Shown here piece after piece: positions 38,935-50,390 of a DNA stretch of 64,000 nucleotides (position 1 is its first letter; each line of letters begins with the position of its first letter). A model generated the notes under the pieces. The model ran no database searches. It was not told the DNA's origin and worked only from the letters and a program-made list of their open reading frames with translations. The stretch covers positions 34,150,439-34,214,438 of the forward strand of contig CM068322.1 of assembly GCA_034766995.1 (NCBI GenBank), given 5' to 3'. Origin of the DNA: Acanthacorydalis orientalis. Its lineage: Eukaryota; Arthropoda; Insecta; Megaloptera; Corydalidae. Both the position numbers and the translations under genes were made by a program.

Positions 38935-39075
38935 CATCAATAATTTCATTTTTCACCCCACAAACCAATTTCTCCTTCAAATTCTAATGATAAATGGTCA
39001 ATAAAACATTATTGAACATTTCTGATCTTAACTTATTTCAACAGCGATTCCATCATCTTCACATCTAAAGAAAAA
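38935..39075 (-). repeat. Dispersed foldback-type repeat, minus copy
   Basis: CACCCCACAAACCAATTTCT, AACATTATTGAACATTTCTG and TTTCAACAGCGATTCCATCA, with CTTCACATCTAAAGAAAAAT at the end. Confidence 0.75.
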
Positions 39076-39716
39076 TCTATTCTGAGAAAACAACTCCTGT
39101 CTTTACTTTCAAAACAAACCACCTGGGAAGAACTACACGATTCCTTTCTAACTCTATTCGTATAAAAAAGAACTATACATACATTTTTATATTTCCATTC
39201 TTTGTCTTTTCCATAAATATAAAACGAGTTTACGCACACATTCGTACGCACTCGCTCGCATGTCTGTGTGTATGCGGATGCTCGAATAGGACACAATACA
39301 AAAATTTAATCTAAAAATGTATTTTTAAACTTACATACTACAGATACAAAGAAATAACGCCAGACACTTCATGACAAGGCTCCATTAAACGACGACATTG
39401 TTTAAGAATTGAATGAGTTCGTAGCCTTGTTGTGTATCGAAATAGGTTTAGGTCGGGTTAAGTGAATATCACGTTGGGCGCCATGCCAAAGGTTATACTG
39501 CATATTTGTAATATCGTGATGTCTCTATTTATATATATATATATATATATATAAAGTTCAAAAAGATATCATTAAATTGTTTAACTTAATTGTTGAATGA
39601 AATTAAGATTGATAATTTTTCATTTTTCGAGATTATAATTTTAATAATTAAAAGTGTGATGAATTTTTAATATAAGTGAGGGTGAGAGTATGAAATTTAA
39701 AAAAAATATTGCAGAT
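39076..39716. other. No gene seen; (TA)n at 39528-39553
   Basis: The minus frame at 39033-39296 is partly repeat-derived and has no domain. Bases 39390-39520 contain a unique block with TTGGGCGCCATGCC. Nothing further is supported. Confidence 0.5.
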
Positions 39717-39830
39717 TTTTCTGTACCTTCTCTCTGTGAAGATAAATGTATCGTTTCGATCAGATTTTCTTATGGTTTGTCAAGTGAAACAGAATTTATT
39801 TGTGAAAGAAAGAACTGTATCGTGAAATAG
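39717..39830 (+). repeat. Dispersed foldback-type repeat, short plus copy
   Basis: TTTTTCTGTACCTTCTCTCT, GATCAGATTTTCTTATGG, TTTGTCAAGTGAAACAGAAT and TTATTTGTGAAAG. The middle of the consensus is missing. Confidence 0.7.
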
Positions 39831-41394
39831 ACTTTAACTGCAAAAGCGAATCAGGGAATGAATTCATATTTTTAATATTTTTATATATATATTTGAATTA
39901 ACATTTGTAAAATCGAGATTTATATGATTAATTAGTCGTCCTAATCCCAATAAGAATATTTAAACAGAATTAAAATGAAATCACATAGAAATTATGGAAT
40001 TACAATCCTGTAATGAAAGAGACGTGGGTGTCAATACCCTTTTTATTTTTAGAATAATTATTGAAGTTGATAGCAGATCATTGCTAAGCTGTCATGAATG
40101 GCAAAAGGAAAGTCAATCAAATATTTTTTTATTATAATATTTGATTGCTGCGTTAAGGTAAAAATTCTAAAAAAAGTTCTTCATTTATTAGCTTTATATT
40201 CAATGAGCATTAACTTCTATAAATAATTTTTCACTCGTCTCACAAACTGCAATTTCGTTCTGATTTAAAAAAAATCAATAATTATTTATTAGGCATTTTT
40301 AATCCTTCTTTTATTGGATAATTTCGATATGCATTTATATGAAAATCCATCACTCTCAATCCTCTAAAATGTATAAAAGTCTATACCTTTTTCCTACATA
40401 CTGGCACTAAATTATAAAACGTGTGCGAATGATTTTTAAAACTGAATTCAACTACAGTTCCAAAACTATATTTTTAATGATTTTCAAATCGAATAATTCG
40501 CTGTTTTCAATTTTTCCCATAAAACATAATTAAATAAAATTTATAATTATAAACTTTCATACCTGCAATCCGGTTTACCGTCTTCAGATAGATTTCAGAT
40601 ACTCGAATATTTACAATATGCTTGAATATAACACAAGTGCCGCAACTAGTAGTGAAAAATAGAAACTAGAGTCCTCCAAAAGGGTGCAAGCCACTAGAAC
40701 AAAATAATTAAACATTCTAAATACCAAAAAAACATTAATCCTAATCATTTTTTTTAAAAAAAAAACGATTGTAATAAAATCACATATTTTATCAAAATTA
40801 TAACTGTGTTTTTTTACATCTGAGATCCCTTCGTGAAGGTCTTCTTTCTTTTGGATCAAGTAAGTGTCTATTCTCCAATATTATTTAGATGGAGCATGGT
40901 TTATAATTTTAGAATATAAAATATCTTGTCGATATTCGTATTTATTTGTTCGTCTAGTATGTATTTTTAATTTTATTACATTGATTGAAATTAGAATAAC
41001 CTGTTTTAAATTTAAGACTTTGTAAGTGTAGCATTTTTACTATTATTTATTGACGTTACACATAAATAATCCAGAAAAATGAATTTAATATAGGACAAGA
41101 AGAAAATTTGAAAATTTAAAGACAGGTATAGAGAACTCATTCAAAGTACTAAATAAAATGAAACCTATTTAATATTCTCTAAATTTTAGAAAACACACAT
41201 GACATTAAAATCAAATAATCCAATAGAAATGATAAAAAACTATAAAAAGATAAAATTGTTCTTGAACAATTAGAAATATATTAAAAAACACACATACAAG
41301 AATCTACGTGATATTTTATACCCTGAAATTATAAATCACACCCCATCTGAACCATATATTAATTGAAAATTAATCAGATTTCAAATCAGCTTTC
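39831..41394. other. AT-rich DNA with one foldback-type copy; no gene seen
   Basis: A minus copy lies at 40235-40400 (TCACAAACTGCAATTTC, AATAATTATTTATTAGGCAT, TTTCGATATGCATTTATATG). Bases 40630-40700 carry GAAACTAGAGTCCTCCAAAA and GGGTGCAAGCCACTAGAAC, a diverged relative of the 41395 motif. Open frames such as 40611-40859 (minus) show no domain. Confidence 0.5.
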
Positions 41395-41490
41395 AACATC
41401 TACCTGAAGATGGTATATTTGCAGAAACTAGTAGACAGCTGGTCCAAAAGGATGAAGATCGCCAGGGAAATACATATTTTACCAAAGAAA
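41395..41490 (+). repeat. Dispersed element end with hammerhead-like core
   Basis: It reads ATCTAC-CTGAAGA-TGGTATATTTGCA-GAAACTAGT-AGACA-GCTGGTC-CAAAAGGATGAAGATCG. CTGANGA...GAAA is the hammerhead ribozyme core; ACTAGT and GCTGGT can pair as stem III, and CATCT with GGATG as part of stem I. The stem II segment pairs poorly (2 bp). A related sequence occurs at 47525-47620. The alternative is a retroelement 3' end with coincidental similarity. Confidence 0.4.
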
Positions 41491-41779
41491 AAACATTTTT
41501 ATTTAAAGAAATGGGTAAGAAAATGTTTGACCTGAACTGTATAATATATTCGTATCCATCAAACACGATTATATTAAATAAAATAAAGAAAGACGAAGAA
41601 TCCGTTCACGTTCATCTCAGAAAAGAGAAACACTGTGAAACGTTCTACTAGTTATTAGAAAAATATCCGGTTCTAAAAATAAACGTTTTAATACATTTCA
41701 AGCGGTATTCGATTGCAATCAGTCCTAGATTACTGTTCAGCAGTTTTCCACAAAATAATCAACGTATCAGAGAGAAAAA
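41491..41779. other. No feature seen
   Basis: AT-rich, unique, no recognised frame. Confidence 0.5.
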
Positions 41780-42260
41780 AATAGATGTGTATCGCTTTGA
41801 TCGGCGCTACTTAAAAAGAAAGCCGTCCGCTCAGCGAAACAGCGCCGCGCAGTTTCTCTTCGCAGCCGTTCGAACTGGAGTTCGTGTGAAATAAATTAGT
41901 TTCATTTCTGTATCGCGTGACGTCTGCCAGTTATCGTTTTCGATCATTTACTTTTGTGGTCATTGATTGATAAACGAATCGACTTACTGTACGTTTTCTT
42001 TCGGACGGGTTGAACGTACCGAACACGCTCCCCGTCGGATCGACCGCTGCGCTCGTTACATCCAGCACGGATTCTGTCTGGGGACGGTTTTTCTACAAGA
42101 AAGATGGATCTGCAGCGAGATAAATGTTTTATCGACGGACGTCTGATAGATAAATTATAGTAAATTAAACTGGCAGTTCATCTATTTTGAATGCTGACGG
42201 ATGAGATTCGAGCCCGTTCGATGAAGAAATATCGGGGGGAAGGTTCGAAGTTCTGATACG
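41780..42260. promoter_or_regulatory. CpG-rich unique block, candidate promoter/5' UTR or enhancer
   Basis: Base composition shifts sharply to CpG-rich (GCGAAACAGCGCCGCGCAGT near 41836-41855; CGCTCCCCGTCGGATCGACC near 42027). It is followed by a short plus frame from an ATG at 42105 (MDLQRDKCFIDGRLIDKL, then stop). The pattern would fit a 5' untranslated region, but there is no splice or transcript evidence and no domain, so this is only a candidate. Confidence 0.25.
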
Positions 42261-43735
42261 GTGATGAATTTTTAAAATGTTTGATTTCTCTACGACTGGA
42301 CTGGAAATCTAACAATGATTGCTTTAAGAAACAAATTTCACTGCATGTACTTAACATACGAAGAATATATTTAAAAAAAAGAACTCTAAATCATCGCCAA
42401 TAAAAATTAAAACTCCTTTCATTTCATTGATTCATCAAAAAATAGATTAAAAACAAATACTACAAAAATGAAAATAAAATATTAAATTTTTCAATAAAAT
42501 AAATACTCTAGATTTTACTAAGAAAAATATTAAATGTTATCCTGGTCTTCCTCGTTTAGGAAATTAAGATCTTTCTCCTTTAGAACCAGCTAAAAATCTA
42601 CTTTCCACGACTATTTTCAGCACGTGTACCATTTTCAATCTGACAAAAGCAGACTATCAGCTGATTGTAAAGAAAGAGAATCTTCAGGACAATACGCATA
42701 AATATTATAATTATAAAAATATTAAAAAGCGACTTGAAAATAGACAATATATTAACAATATTTGCTTTAAAAACAAATGTCATTATTTTATTCGAAGAAG
42801 AATATATTAAACAATATGCAAATTGAAATTAAAGACTTTGAAAGCGTCGATAAAATTAGTGCACAATCAAAAAGTTAATTAAAAACAAACATTAAAAAAT
42901 TAAAATAAAATCATTAATCTTTCTAGCAATATAAATATTCCAGATTTTATTAAGACAAATATTAAAGATCGGCTCGAAAACAGACAAGAATTTTTTAATA
43001 ATTATTATTATAAAAAAATCTAACTCAAATAAAATGAAGAATGACAAGTAAATATGAATTCTTAAAATCGTTCTGAAATCTGACTAAATACATAATGAAA
43101 TTTCAAATTTCTGAGAGAATAATCACTGATAAATTGAGTATAAAATAAATAACGACTCACATATTCCGAAAATTCAGACAGAAATTCTTACTGAATTACG
43201 AGTATATAACATTTAAATATCTATCCAATTTCACTAAAACAATTCCATACCTTCTCCGATTGATATTATTTGAAATAACATAGATATCAAATTTCCCCAA
43301 CTGATTTCAAACAGAAATTCTATTCTCTAAATCTGTATTTTATAATAGAATGCAGCATCCGAGAAATAGTAGACGTCATGAGCAAGACAGCAATCATTGT
43401 CTTTTTTCATATTTGTGACGGAAATTTCAATCCATGACAGACAGTTGCGTTATTGGTAAAAGCTGGTCATTGACGTTGCATCCACGGAGACGGACAGCTT
43501 GAAAGCTTTGCATTAGACGAGAACATTTATTATAAAAGGAATCGAGACAAAACGAGTTTTAGAACTGAATATATTTCCAGTCCATCGGTGCTTGTCTAAT
43601 ATAAACATATCAGTTTTCATCTCTAGAATGCCATTATCTTTATTGTAAAAAGAATCTAATGTTTCATACGTTTTTTTTTTGAATTCGTGTCTAAGGTTAT
43701 ACTTAAAATAGAACAATTTCCTGTATTACACTGAA
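42261..43735. other. AT-rich stretch, no gene seen
   Basis: It contains loosely repeated AT-rich text: AAAATAAATACTCTAGATTT near 42500 and ATATAAATATTCCAGATTTT near 42930 are diverged direct repeats about 430 bp apart, with AAAAACAAATA nearby. No supported frame. Confidence 0.5.
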
Positions 43736-43744
43736 CAATACGTT

Positions 43745-44135
43745 AACAACGTCTATAAAAGATTCTGTGTCGATATATGGGCCCAGAATATCTCTAAGAG
43801 GGCCTGGATTTTAAGGGAAAAGTCGTGTGCCATACATTAAGAAAAAAATCCTTGCAGAGGATTATGTGCCCAAGCATAAACTTACACTTTATCTCAGAGT
43901 GTTTAATCTTTGAGCAAAAAGTCTTGTATCTATTTAAAAGATTTTATTTAGATATGAGTTTGCACTACCACAAAGACCATCTTAACTGTAAGAAAAAACT
44001 GTGTATCCTTATAAAGCACTATATATCTAAAAATAGACATGCGACGTTTTTCAAATTGCCTGAACTTTGACAAGAAAAAAGATTACGCATATACAGAGGA
44101 GTCTATCAATTTTTGGACCTTTAATAACTCAGAAG
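43745..44135. repeat. Minisatellite, ~72-99 bp unit (array B)
   Basis: Units diverge more than in array A but share (A)AAAGTCGTGTGCC / AAAGTCTTGTATC / AAACTGTGTATCC / AAAGATTACGCAT at about 43819, 43918, 43995 and 44078, and the GATTCTGTGTCGATATATGG-GCCC block at 43760. The open frame at 43825-44070 runs through the repeat and is not a gene. Confidence 0.65.
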
Positions 44136-44839
44136 AAATCTAAACATTAATCAATCATGTGTTTCTATAAAAGTATGTATGGTTGTTGAGATACAAGACT
44201 GTAATATCAGAAATAATGTAATGTTCATGACTTAACATTGTGCTCTGTAATAACAACTACAATAATTTTATAGTTTTAGTATGAATAACACACGGGATAT
44301 CTCTGTAATACGTACATAACATATGTGTAAATAAACATTATACCAGTATAATAGCCCGTGACATAACTGTGTGTATCTGTAATTTGTTGAACCCGAACAG
44401 ATCATTTCATTCGAACAGCGCTCGACACACACTGATTTATTCTACATATATTACAATCATTTCGCCTTCTAACCAATGTGTATCATTACTGTACTTGATT
44501 GGATAACATACGAGCTGTATCCTAACACTGCCAATGAATTATCTCATCTTCACTCATCCCCGGACCGTTCGCTTCGATCTGTACGTACATGCCGTGTTCG
44601 CTTCCACATAAACATCAGTTCGCCCGATAATAACTACTGTTCTCGCCTCGTTTTCCGACTGAAATATTTAACGTCGGATTAATAGTGGATTATCGTTTAT
44701 ATCGCGGGCACGGTGTTCGTGTCTAAGCCGTAACCGATTCACTAAAAACTTCGATGGTACATACGCACGTTTCGGTCGCTTGGAAAATTGAATCGATACA
44801 GGTAAGATGTCTGATCGGTTCGGAAATGCTTCAGTATGT
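44136..44839. other. No gene seen; CpG-richer block at 44450-44790
   Basis: Bases 44540-44790 are of balanced composition and unique. The 68-codon frame at 44476-44682 has no domain. Confidence 0.4.
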
Positions 44840-44858
44840 TTATTTATCTACCTATCTA

Positions 44859-44892
<34 letters not shown>

Positions 44893-45596
44893 ATATAAAA
44901 ACAGATGTTAGAAAATACAAAAGATAGAAGACTAGAATAATAATTCAAGTAAGTTACAGATATGATAATAAGAATAAAGAGTTTAAAATAGAAATTGAGA
45001 ACAAAATTGCAAATAATTGTTAAATAGGAGCGAGAAAATACAAAAAACAAAAACAAAACAGGATGAAAAAAACGATGGAATAAAGATATTGAAGGTATTA
45101 GAAATGATTGAAAAGAGAAACATAGGGTTGCAAATAAATTTTAATCCTTAAATAGATATGGTTGCAGAACTGGAAAATATTTATTTTTCATTTATATAGA
45201 TGATATTAGGTAGTAGAAATATGTTTACCACGTATTAATGTATTTCTACGACATAATTGTGTCAATTATTGAGTAAACATGTAAAAAAATATCATGTAAT
45301 GTAAATATATCATAATTTTTGGAATTATATTTTAAGTTTGCGAAAAAAGTGTGCATTTAAGGGTTGAAAGTGTATCCTTATTTTAAATAATAACATTTAT
45401 TATTCTAAACAAGTCGTTTGTTTAATGAATTTGTGAGTTAAATTCAAAACTCAGTTTCACACTTTTATTTCGAATGGGGTTTGTGATGTCATCACAGAAG
45501 AAAATGTATTTTTTAAAAAATAATAGACTGATTACATAGAATATTCTAGGAAGTCGAAAATATGCAATTGAATTGAAATTCATTTATAATAAAATA
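44840..45596. other. No gene; microsatellite at 44840-44890
   Basis: A (TATC/TACC)n-(TA)n microsatellite occupies 44840-44890. The rest is AT-rich and unassigned. Confidence 0.55.
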
Positions 45597-46050
45597 TTAA
45601 GAGTACAAATTAATTCCGGTGCCTTTTTTAAAAAATATGAATGTTTATGTGAAAATAGAATATATTTCAATCTTCAAAATATCATCCATTATTTTATATA
45701 ACTTTACTCCATTTTTCGGGTAAATGATGAATCTCTTCTTGGAAAAATATAGCGATTTTAAGTCAATGATGTCGCCAATACATTAAAGAACTTTTTGCAC
45801 TATTTTAAGATTTTTGAACAGTGTATACATCACGACACATTCACTCTAAACTGGCGCTAATGATCTTAACTGTCGACGTTCCCTAAAACACCAAATAACT
45901 AACTAACTTCCCACAAAACTGAACAGATCATTCTTGCGGCTTCAACATATTTTTTTTAACTGAAATGCGAAAGTATGCAATACCTAATATACTGCTTTTC
46001 GGACGCCATCGTATTTACTACTGTTTTGTGAGGTTATACCAACTACTTAG

Positions 46051-46087
<37 letters not shown>

Positions 46088-46203
46088 TTTTTAAATATGA
46101 ATGTTGACACTTCAAAATCCTAAAACGACGAGAAAATATTTTAATTTAAAACAGAGTTATAAGTGATTCAATTTAAAAATACAGAATTAATTTTTACACC
46201 TAA
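45597..46203 (-). mobile_element. Internally deleted mariner (TTAGGTGTA family), 607 bp
   Basis: The left end TTAAGAGTACAAATTAATTC and the right end (reverse complement) TTAGGTGTAAAAATTAATTC are present, flanked by TA at 45595-45596 and 46204-46205. On the minus strand the 5' part carries the transposase start near 46015 (MASEKQ-like after frameshift; ATGGCGTCCGAAAAGCAG). About 700 bp of coding sequence is missing. The internal ATATATA seed has expanded to a ~28 bp TA run (46058-46084). Confidence 0.88.
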
Positions 46204-46879
46204 TACTCAATCCACAAGACATTTTTTTATGCCTTGATACTCTAAGGATGGTATTTATTATGTTAAATGTTTATGATTTCAAATGTATCAAAAATGTTTC
46301 CAGTTTGTGCGTTGTTGAAAAATGAATTTGTGTCTAAAAGAGAAACGAAATGTTATTTCCCATCTAGCAATTATCTCTTCTCGGAATATATCCTTATAAA
46401 AATCGAAGCGAGTCGATAGATCTTCACAATTTCCTTGTAACTCTGTACACAGGCCGAATATATTCCGACGAATTCCCCGCGACGTCCCGTAAATATTTAA
46501 TCCGATCGCCGCGAAAACGAAACATAAATTCTCACTTAATGAAAATTAATTAAAGACCATTAGGAGAAGTGTTTTCGAAATAAATGAGCGGAGATTTCGC
46601 GCGTTTGTGTCGGCTGCGAACCCGCTAGATTGAAACGAACTCGAGTTTTCAGGCTTAATAAAGCACGGCCAATGGGGCGACACCTAACTTTCAGGGTCGC
46701 GACGGTGTATTACACAGCGGAGAAATGAACTGCTGACACACACATACACTAATATTTGTGTGTAGGGCTCAGTGACGGCAGAGCATAACTGTACAGAGTT
46801 GGAACGCATGATTTTTCATTTGAAAAATGTACTGGATCTGATTTGAAAATGTATAGTTTTTTTTTATTCATTTCTAATA
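46204..46879. other. No gene seen; CpG-richer block at 46430-46760
   Basis: A weak foldback-type fragment lies at 46220-46345 (TTTATGCCTTGATACTCTAA, GTTTCCAGTTTGTGCG). Bases 46430-46760 are CpG-rich and unique (CCGCGACGTCCCGTAAATAT). No frame is supported. Confidence 0.45.
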
Positions 46880-47410
46880 TCATTTTAAAAATAAAATTGT
46901 TTCACAAATTAATTTTCGTACCGCAAATTCCCTGATTTAGAAAGAACACATTTTTTCTGATAAAATTAATCAATACTTAATTATCGATCATTCTAATTAT
47001 TACTTATATGAATTATTATGAAAATACCATCATTTTTCTGTAATTTAAAACACTGGAGAAGATTGAGTCAACATCAAAATACTCATAAGTAATAATTAAA
47101 GTGATTGTTAATAAACTGACTATTATTGATGAGAATTTTTGTGTAGTTTGTAAGGAATGAAAATTATTTTGTGCAAATAAAAATAATTATTGTGTCAAGA
47201 AGCGATTTTCCAACAATACAGATTTTTCTGCACTTTATCTTTCTAAGAATGGTGACATTTTGGGCTAAATTCGTATAAAAAAAAGATCAAAAAATGATCA
47301 ATAACCAATTATTGACTAAATATTTAAACGTGTTATTATTATTATGATTATATTATCAAATATTTTGTGTCGAGTTTCATGCAGTGAAGAATCATTTAAG
47401 ACTCTTAATC
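46880..47410. repeat. Dispersed foldback-type repeat: head-to-head pair plus a third copy
   Basis: A minus arm (CACAAATTAATTTTCGTACC, TTAATTATCGATCATTCTAA, GAAAATACCATCATTTTTCT) is followed by a plus arm (47040-47190: CATCAAAATACTCATAAGTA, ATAATTAAAGTGATTGTTAA, TTTGTAAGGAATGAAAATTA). A further plus copy lies at 47215-47410 (TTTTTCTGCACTTTATCTTT, CTAAGAATGGTGACATTTTG). The third copy was probably acquired as a tandem addition. Confidence 0.8.
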
Positions 47411-47520
47411 GAAACAATATTTTAATATAAATATTTTTATACATAACTGACTGGAATCTTTGAAACGTGTTTAATTTTTATATGATTTGAACATTTTTGA
47501 TCAGAAAAAAAATATATTTT
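47411..47520. other. No feature seen
   Basis: Short AT-rich spacer. Confidence 0.5.
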
Positions 47521-47620
47521 GTGATCTACCTAAAGATTGCATTAGTAATGAAACTTATAAAGGAGAATAAAAGACCGGATGATCTAAAGGATGAAGACCA
47601 TTAAGATAATGTAGTAAGTC
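47521..47620 (+). repeat. Second copy of the hammerhead-like dispersed motif
   Basis: It reads ATCTAC-CTAAAGA-TTGCATTAGTAAT-GAAACTTAT and, downstream, CTAAAGGATGAAGACCAT, matching 41395-41490 in order and spacing. The core here is CTAAAGA rather than CTGAAGA, so if it descends from a ribozyme it is inactive. Confidence 0.5.
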
Positions 47621-48563
47621 ATCATGCTTGTCTTAAATTATCTTATAATGTTACATGAAAACGTATCACTTTGAAATCCTAGATGTTCTTTAGAAAAATG
47701 AACGATCCGAGTGCGTCTCTGTCTTCACACAAACATTTCGTCCTATATCTGCTACCTCTATTATCGTAGACGATTTTAGACTCCACTACCGCCTTTGATA
47801 CAAGTCTTTTGTTTCTTTTGTCCATTTCAACTGTTTCAATCAAATTTTGTAATCAAGCATTATTGTGTATTGCTTACGTTTACAGCGACGAGAAAGGAAA
47901 ACCGATAGACAAGAACAGTGTTGTTATGTACTGCCTAACAAATCCTTAGAAACGCACAAACACGTTTCTCTCTGTGTGTGTGTAAGTGAAATGTTGTTCC
48001 ACTCTCGACGGCACAAAGAAAAACACTACAGCGCAATTGTCTCCGGCGACGGCGGAATGTCTTTTTTTGTAATACCGTTAGAGTATATTAAAATTAAGTG
48101 GAAAAATCGTTTCCCGTTTTTTATTAACGTATAAAATTAATTGAAAATATTCTATAACGGAAGAGCTTAGATGAAGCTACCTATCTCCTACCTTCGCATC
48201 CTAACAAAATTGATTTTTCAGTTTTCATGAATATATTAAAAAAAATGTTAAGTGAATATGAATGCTGTTTTTTCACATCCACGTTTTAATGAGAAGAAAT
48301 CAATTTTTCAGTATATCAAAATAAGTGTAAAGACGGATACATCTCGATGAGTACTTTTTTTTATTGTTTTTCGGAATAAAATTGTTTATGAATTGAAAAT
48401 TTATAAAGTTTTTCATTTGGAATGAAGTAAAATTTTCAATTAGTTTCTTGTACTCAAAATATTTGAAGATATTATCAAAAATCAATTTCGTTGAGCGATT
48501 AAGGAATACATATTTACACCTGTGATTATTTTTGAGACATGACTAAAAATTTTCCTTTACATA
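47621..48563. other. No gene seen
   Basis: The plus frame at 47865-48134 (89 codons) has no domain, although part of its sequence (about 47890-48060) is balanced in composition. The remainder is AT-rich. Confidence 0.45.
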
Positions 48564-48585
48564 CATTTATATATATATATATATA
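48564..48585. repeat. (TA)n, left flank of a mariner
   Basis: TA repeat directly adjoining the mariner 5' end. The right side of the same element is also (TA)n. Confidence 0.95.
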
Positions 48586-49839
48586 CGAGGATAGCGCCAA
48601 ATATTCTCATGCATGCGCACACATAGTAAATCATGCAGTAAGGTAAATTCATGTCTTAATAGCGTTCAGCAAAAATTTCAAGATTACAATTTGATCAATC
48701 GTATAGTGATAGCGATAAGAGCACCATATGTTCTTAACAATATCTTAAATGACCTCTAATTGAGTACTATGCCATGATAAAATTTCTGCCAAAAAAGACG
48801 TCACACCGAAACAAATAAAACAGCGACCAGATGACGTATATGAGGAAGCTACCCTTTCGTACTCTATGACAAAAAAAGGGGTAAGAGATTCGGATGGAAG
48901 AAGAGTCACTGGAAAATGAATCGCATCCTTGTCGTCCAATGCAAGTGCTCACGCTCGATTCTGTTGCACTTGTCGAAGACCTAGTGCTCAACGACTGGCG
49001 CTTGAAAATGACAGGATTATCAGCAATGTCCAATCGTTCACAAACAACCGTTCGCCGAATTCTCTACGATCATTTTGGTGTAAATAAGGTCAATGCAGGA
49101 TGGGTACGCAAACTTCTTTCAATCATTCAGCATCAAGATCGTGTACCTGCGTACGTTCATTTTTAGAACTCTGTGAACCAGATCCAAATCCACTAATCGA
49201 GTCCATTGTAACAGGAAATGAAACGATGATCCTTTGCTATGGATCCTGTCTAAAAGAAAATTGATTAAATGGCGGCGAGCAGGCGAACCACTCCCGAGAA
49301 AATCCTTGTTTCTCAATCCAAAAAAAAATCATGGCCACATTTTTTCGTGATTGCAAGCGCATTTTTTTAATAGATTTGAAGGAGCTCAATATCATTGTTA
49401 ACGACCCATATTATGCAACATTCTCGCATAAATTCGGGATAGTGTTCGTGAAAACCGGCATGAAAAACCAACAAAATGAGTGCGCTTCTTGCACGAACCA
49501 TTTCACGCTGCTGGTGTTTCTCAATCTGCTATTCGGGAGTGTGGCTTCCGAGAATTTGATCACCCACCATACATATAGCCCCTAGCGATCAATACCTTTT
49601 TGGTAATTTTAAAAAAGATTTACGTGGACACCGTTTTAATGACAATGAGCTGATAACAGTAGTTACTGATCACTTTAACATGAAAAAGGAAGATTATTTT
49701 TAAAAGGGTATAAAATTTCTATTTAAGCGATGTAAAAATGTATTTGAGTTAAAGATGATTCATATAGAAAAATAGTAAAATCGTATTTTTTATTTACATT
49801 CCTTCCTATCTAGGCCGACAATATTTGGCGTTACCCTCA
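48586..49839 (+). mobile_element. Nearly full-length dead mariner element, 1.25 kb
   Basis: The 5' end is CGAGGATAGCGCCAAATATT; the reverse-complemented 3' end is TGAGGGTAACGCCAAATATT. These terminal repeats match at about 17 of 20 positions. The length is that of a complete mariner. TA repeats lie on both sides, so insertion was into an existing (TA)n tract. The ends differ from those of the TTAGGTGTA and GATC(A/T)GTGCAAAAG families in this window, so this is a separate lineage. Confidence 0.93.
48749..49720 (+). pseudogene. mariner transposase pseudogene
   Basis: The ATG at 48749 begins MTS; a one-base shift then gives IEYYAMIKFLPKK, the N-terminal HTH region. After another shift, 48894-49166 reads MEEESLENESHPCRP, DSVALVEDLVLNDWRLK, TTVRRILYDHFGV and RKLLSIIQHQDR, the second HTH and linker. 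The first catalytic block follows as SIVTGNETMILCY (about 49200-49240): asparagine replaces the aspartate of TGDE. MATFFRDCKRIFLIDLKE, NDPYYATF and a damaged HPPY block follow, with several frameshifts and stops. DNA strand transfer would be impossible. Confidence 0.9.
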
Positions 49840-49866
49840 TATATATACACACACACACATATATAC

Positions 49867-49900
<34 letters not shown>

Positions 49901-49924
49901 ATGTGTGTGTATGTGTGTGTCTGT
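49840..49924. repeat. (TA)n-(CA)n-(TA)n-(GT)n compound microsatellite, right flank of a mariner
   Basis: It directly adjoins the mariner 3' end. ATATACACACACACAC and TATATGTGTGTGTGTG form a near-palindrome. His-Thr and Cys-Val open frames here are artefacts. Confidence 0.95.
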
Positions 49925-50224
49925 ATATTCTTTGTACATATTAAATACGTGCCGACTAGTTACAAACTTCAATGTTTTGATACAAAGTTTCATTACACAT
50001 TATAAGAAAATACTAAACGTAGAAGCAACACTGAAACTCTGCCACTGTTTCAACACTCGTATGATAATTAGAATTCACGACATCTACACTCGCACACATA
50101 CACACATCTATAAACTTGTATATTCGAAAAAGGCGCTCATAACATAATTTAATATCTGACAATTCTCCCCAGTCTGCACTTATTATGAAATAATTATAGT
50201 TAAATACATAACATTTGGTAAGTT
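49925..50224. other. No feature seen
   Basis: AT-rich, with no frame other than microsatellite-derived ones. Confidence 0.5.
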
Positions 50225-50390
50225 GGCGTTCTGAGGAAGATGGCGTTGTCATCTGAATGCGCATAAGCGACAATCAAACATAATCAATAATAATTTTTTG
50301 AATATTTTTGATCTAAAAACATTAATGTTGTTTATATAGTGAAAGAAAAACAATTCATCTATGAAAATAAAACTGCAAATCTGAGTAATA
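50225..50390 (+). repeat. Dispersed foldback-type repeat, plus copy
   Basis: CTGAGGAAGATGGCGTTGTC, ATCTGAATGCGCATAAGCGA, CAATCAAACATAATCAATAA and TGAAAGAAAAACAATTCATC in family order. Confidence 0.78.

Noticed and set aside
39390..39520. TTGGGCGCCATGCC block as an LTR or tRNA-primer site
   Set aside because: No paired LTR, primer-binding context or polypurine tract is visible nearby.
42240..42260. AGGTTCGAAGTTC as a tRNA or SINE B box
   Set aside because: No matching A box or cloverleaf can be drawn upstream, so no tRNA or SINE is called.
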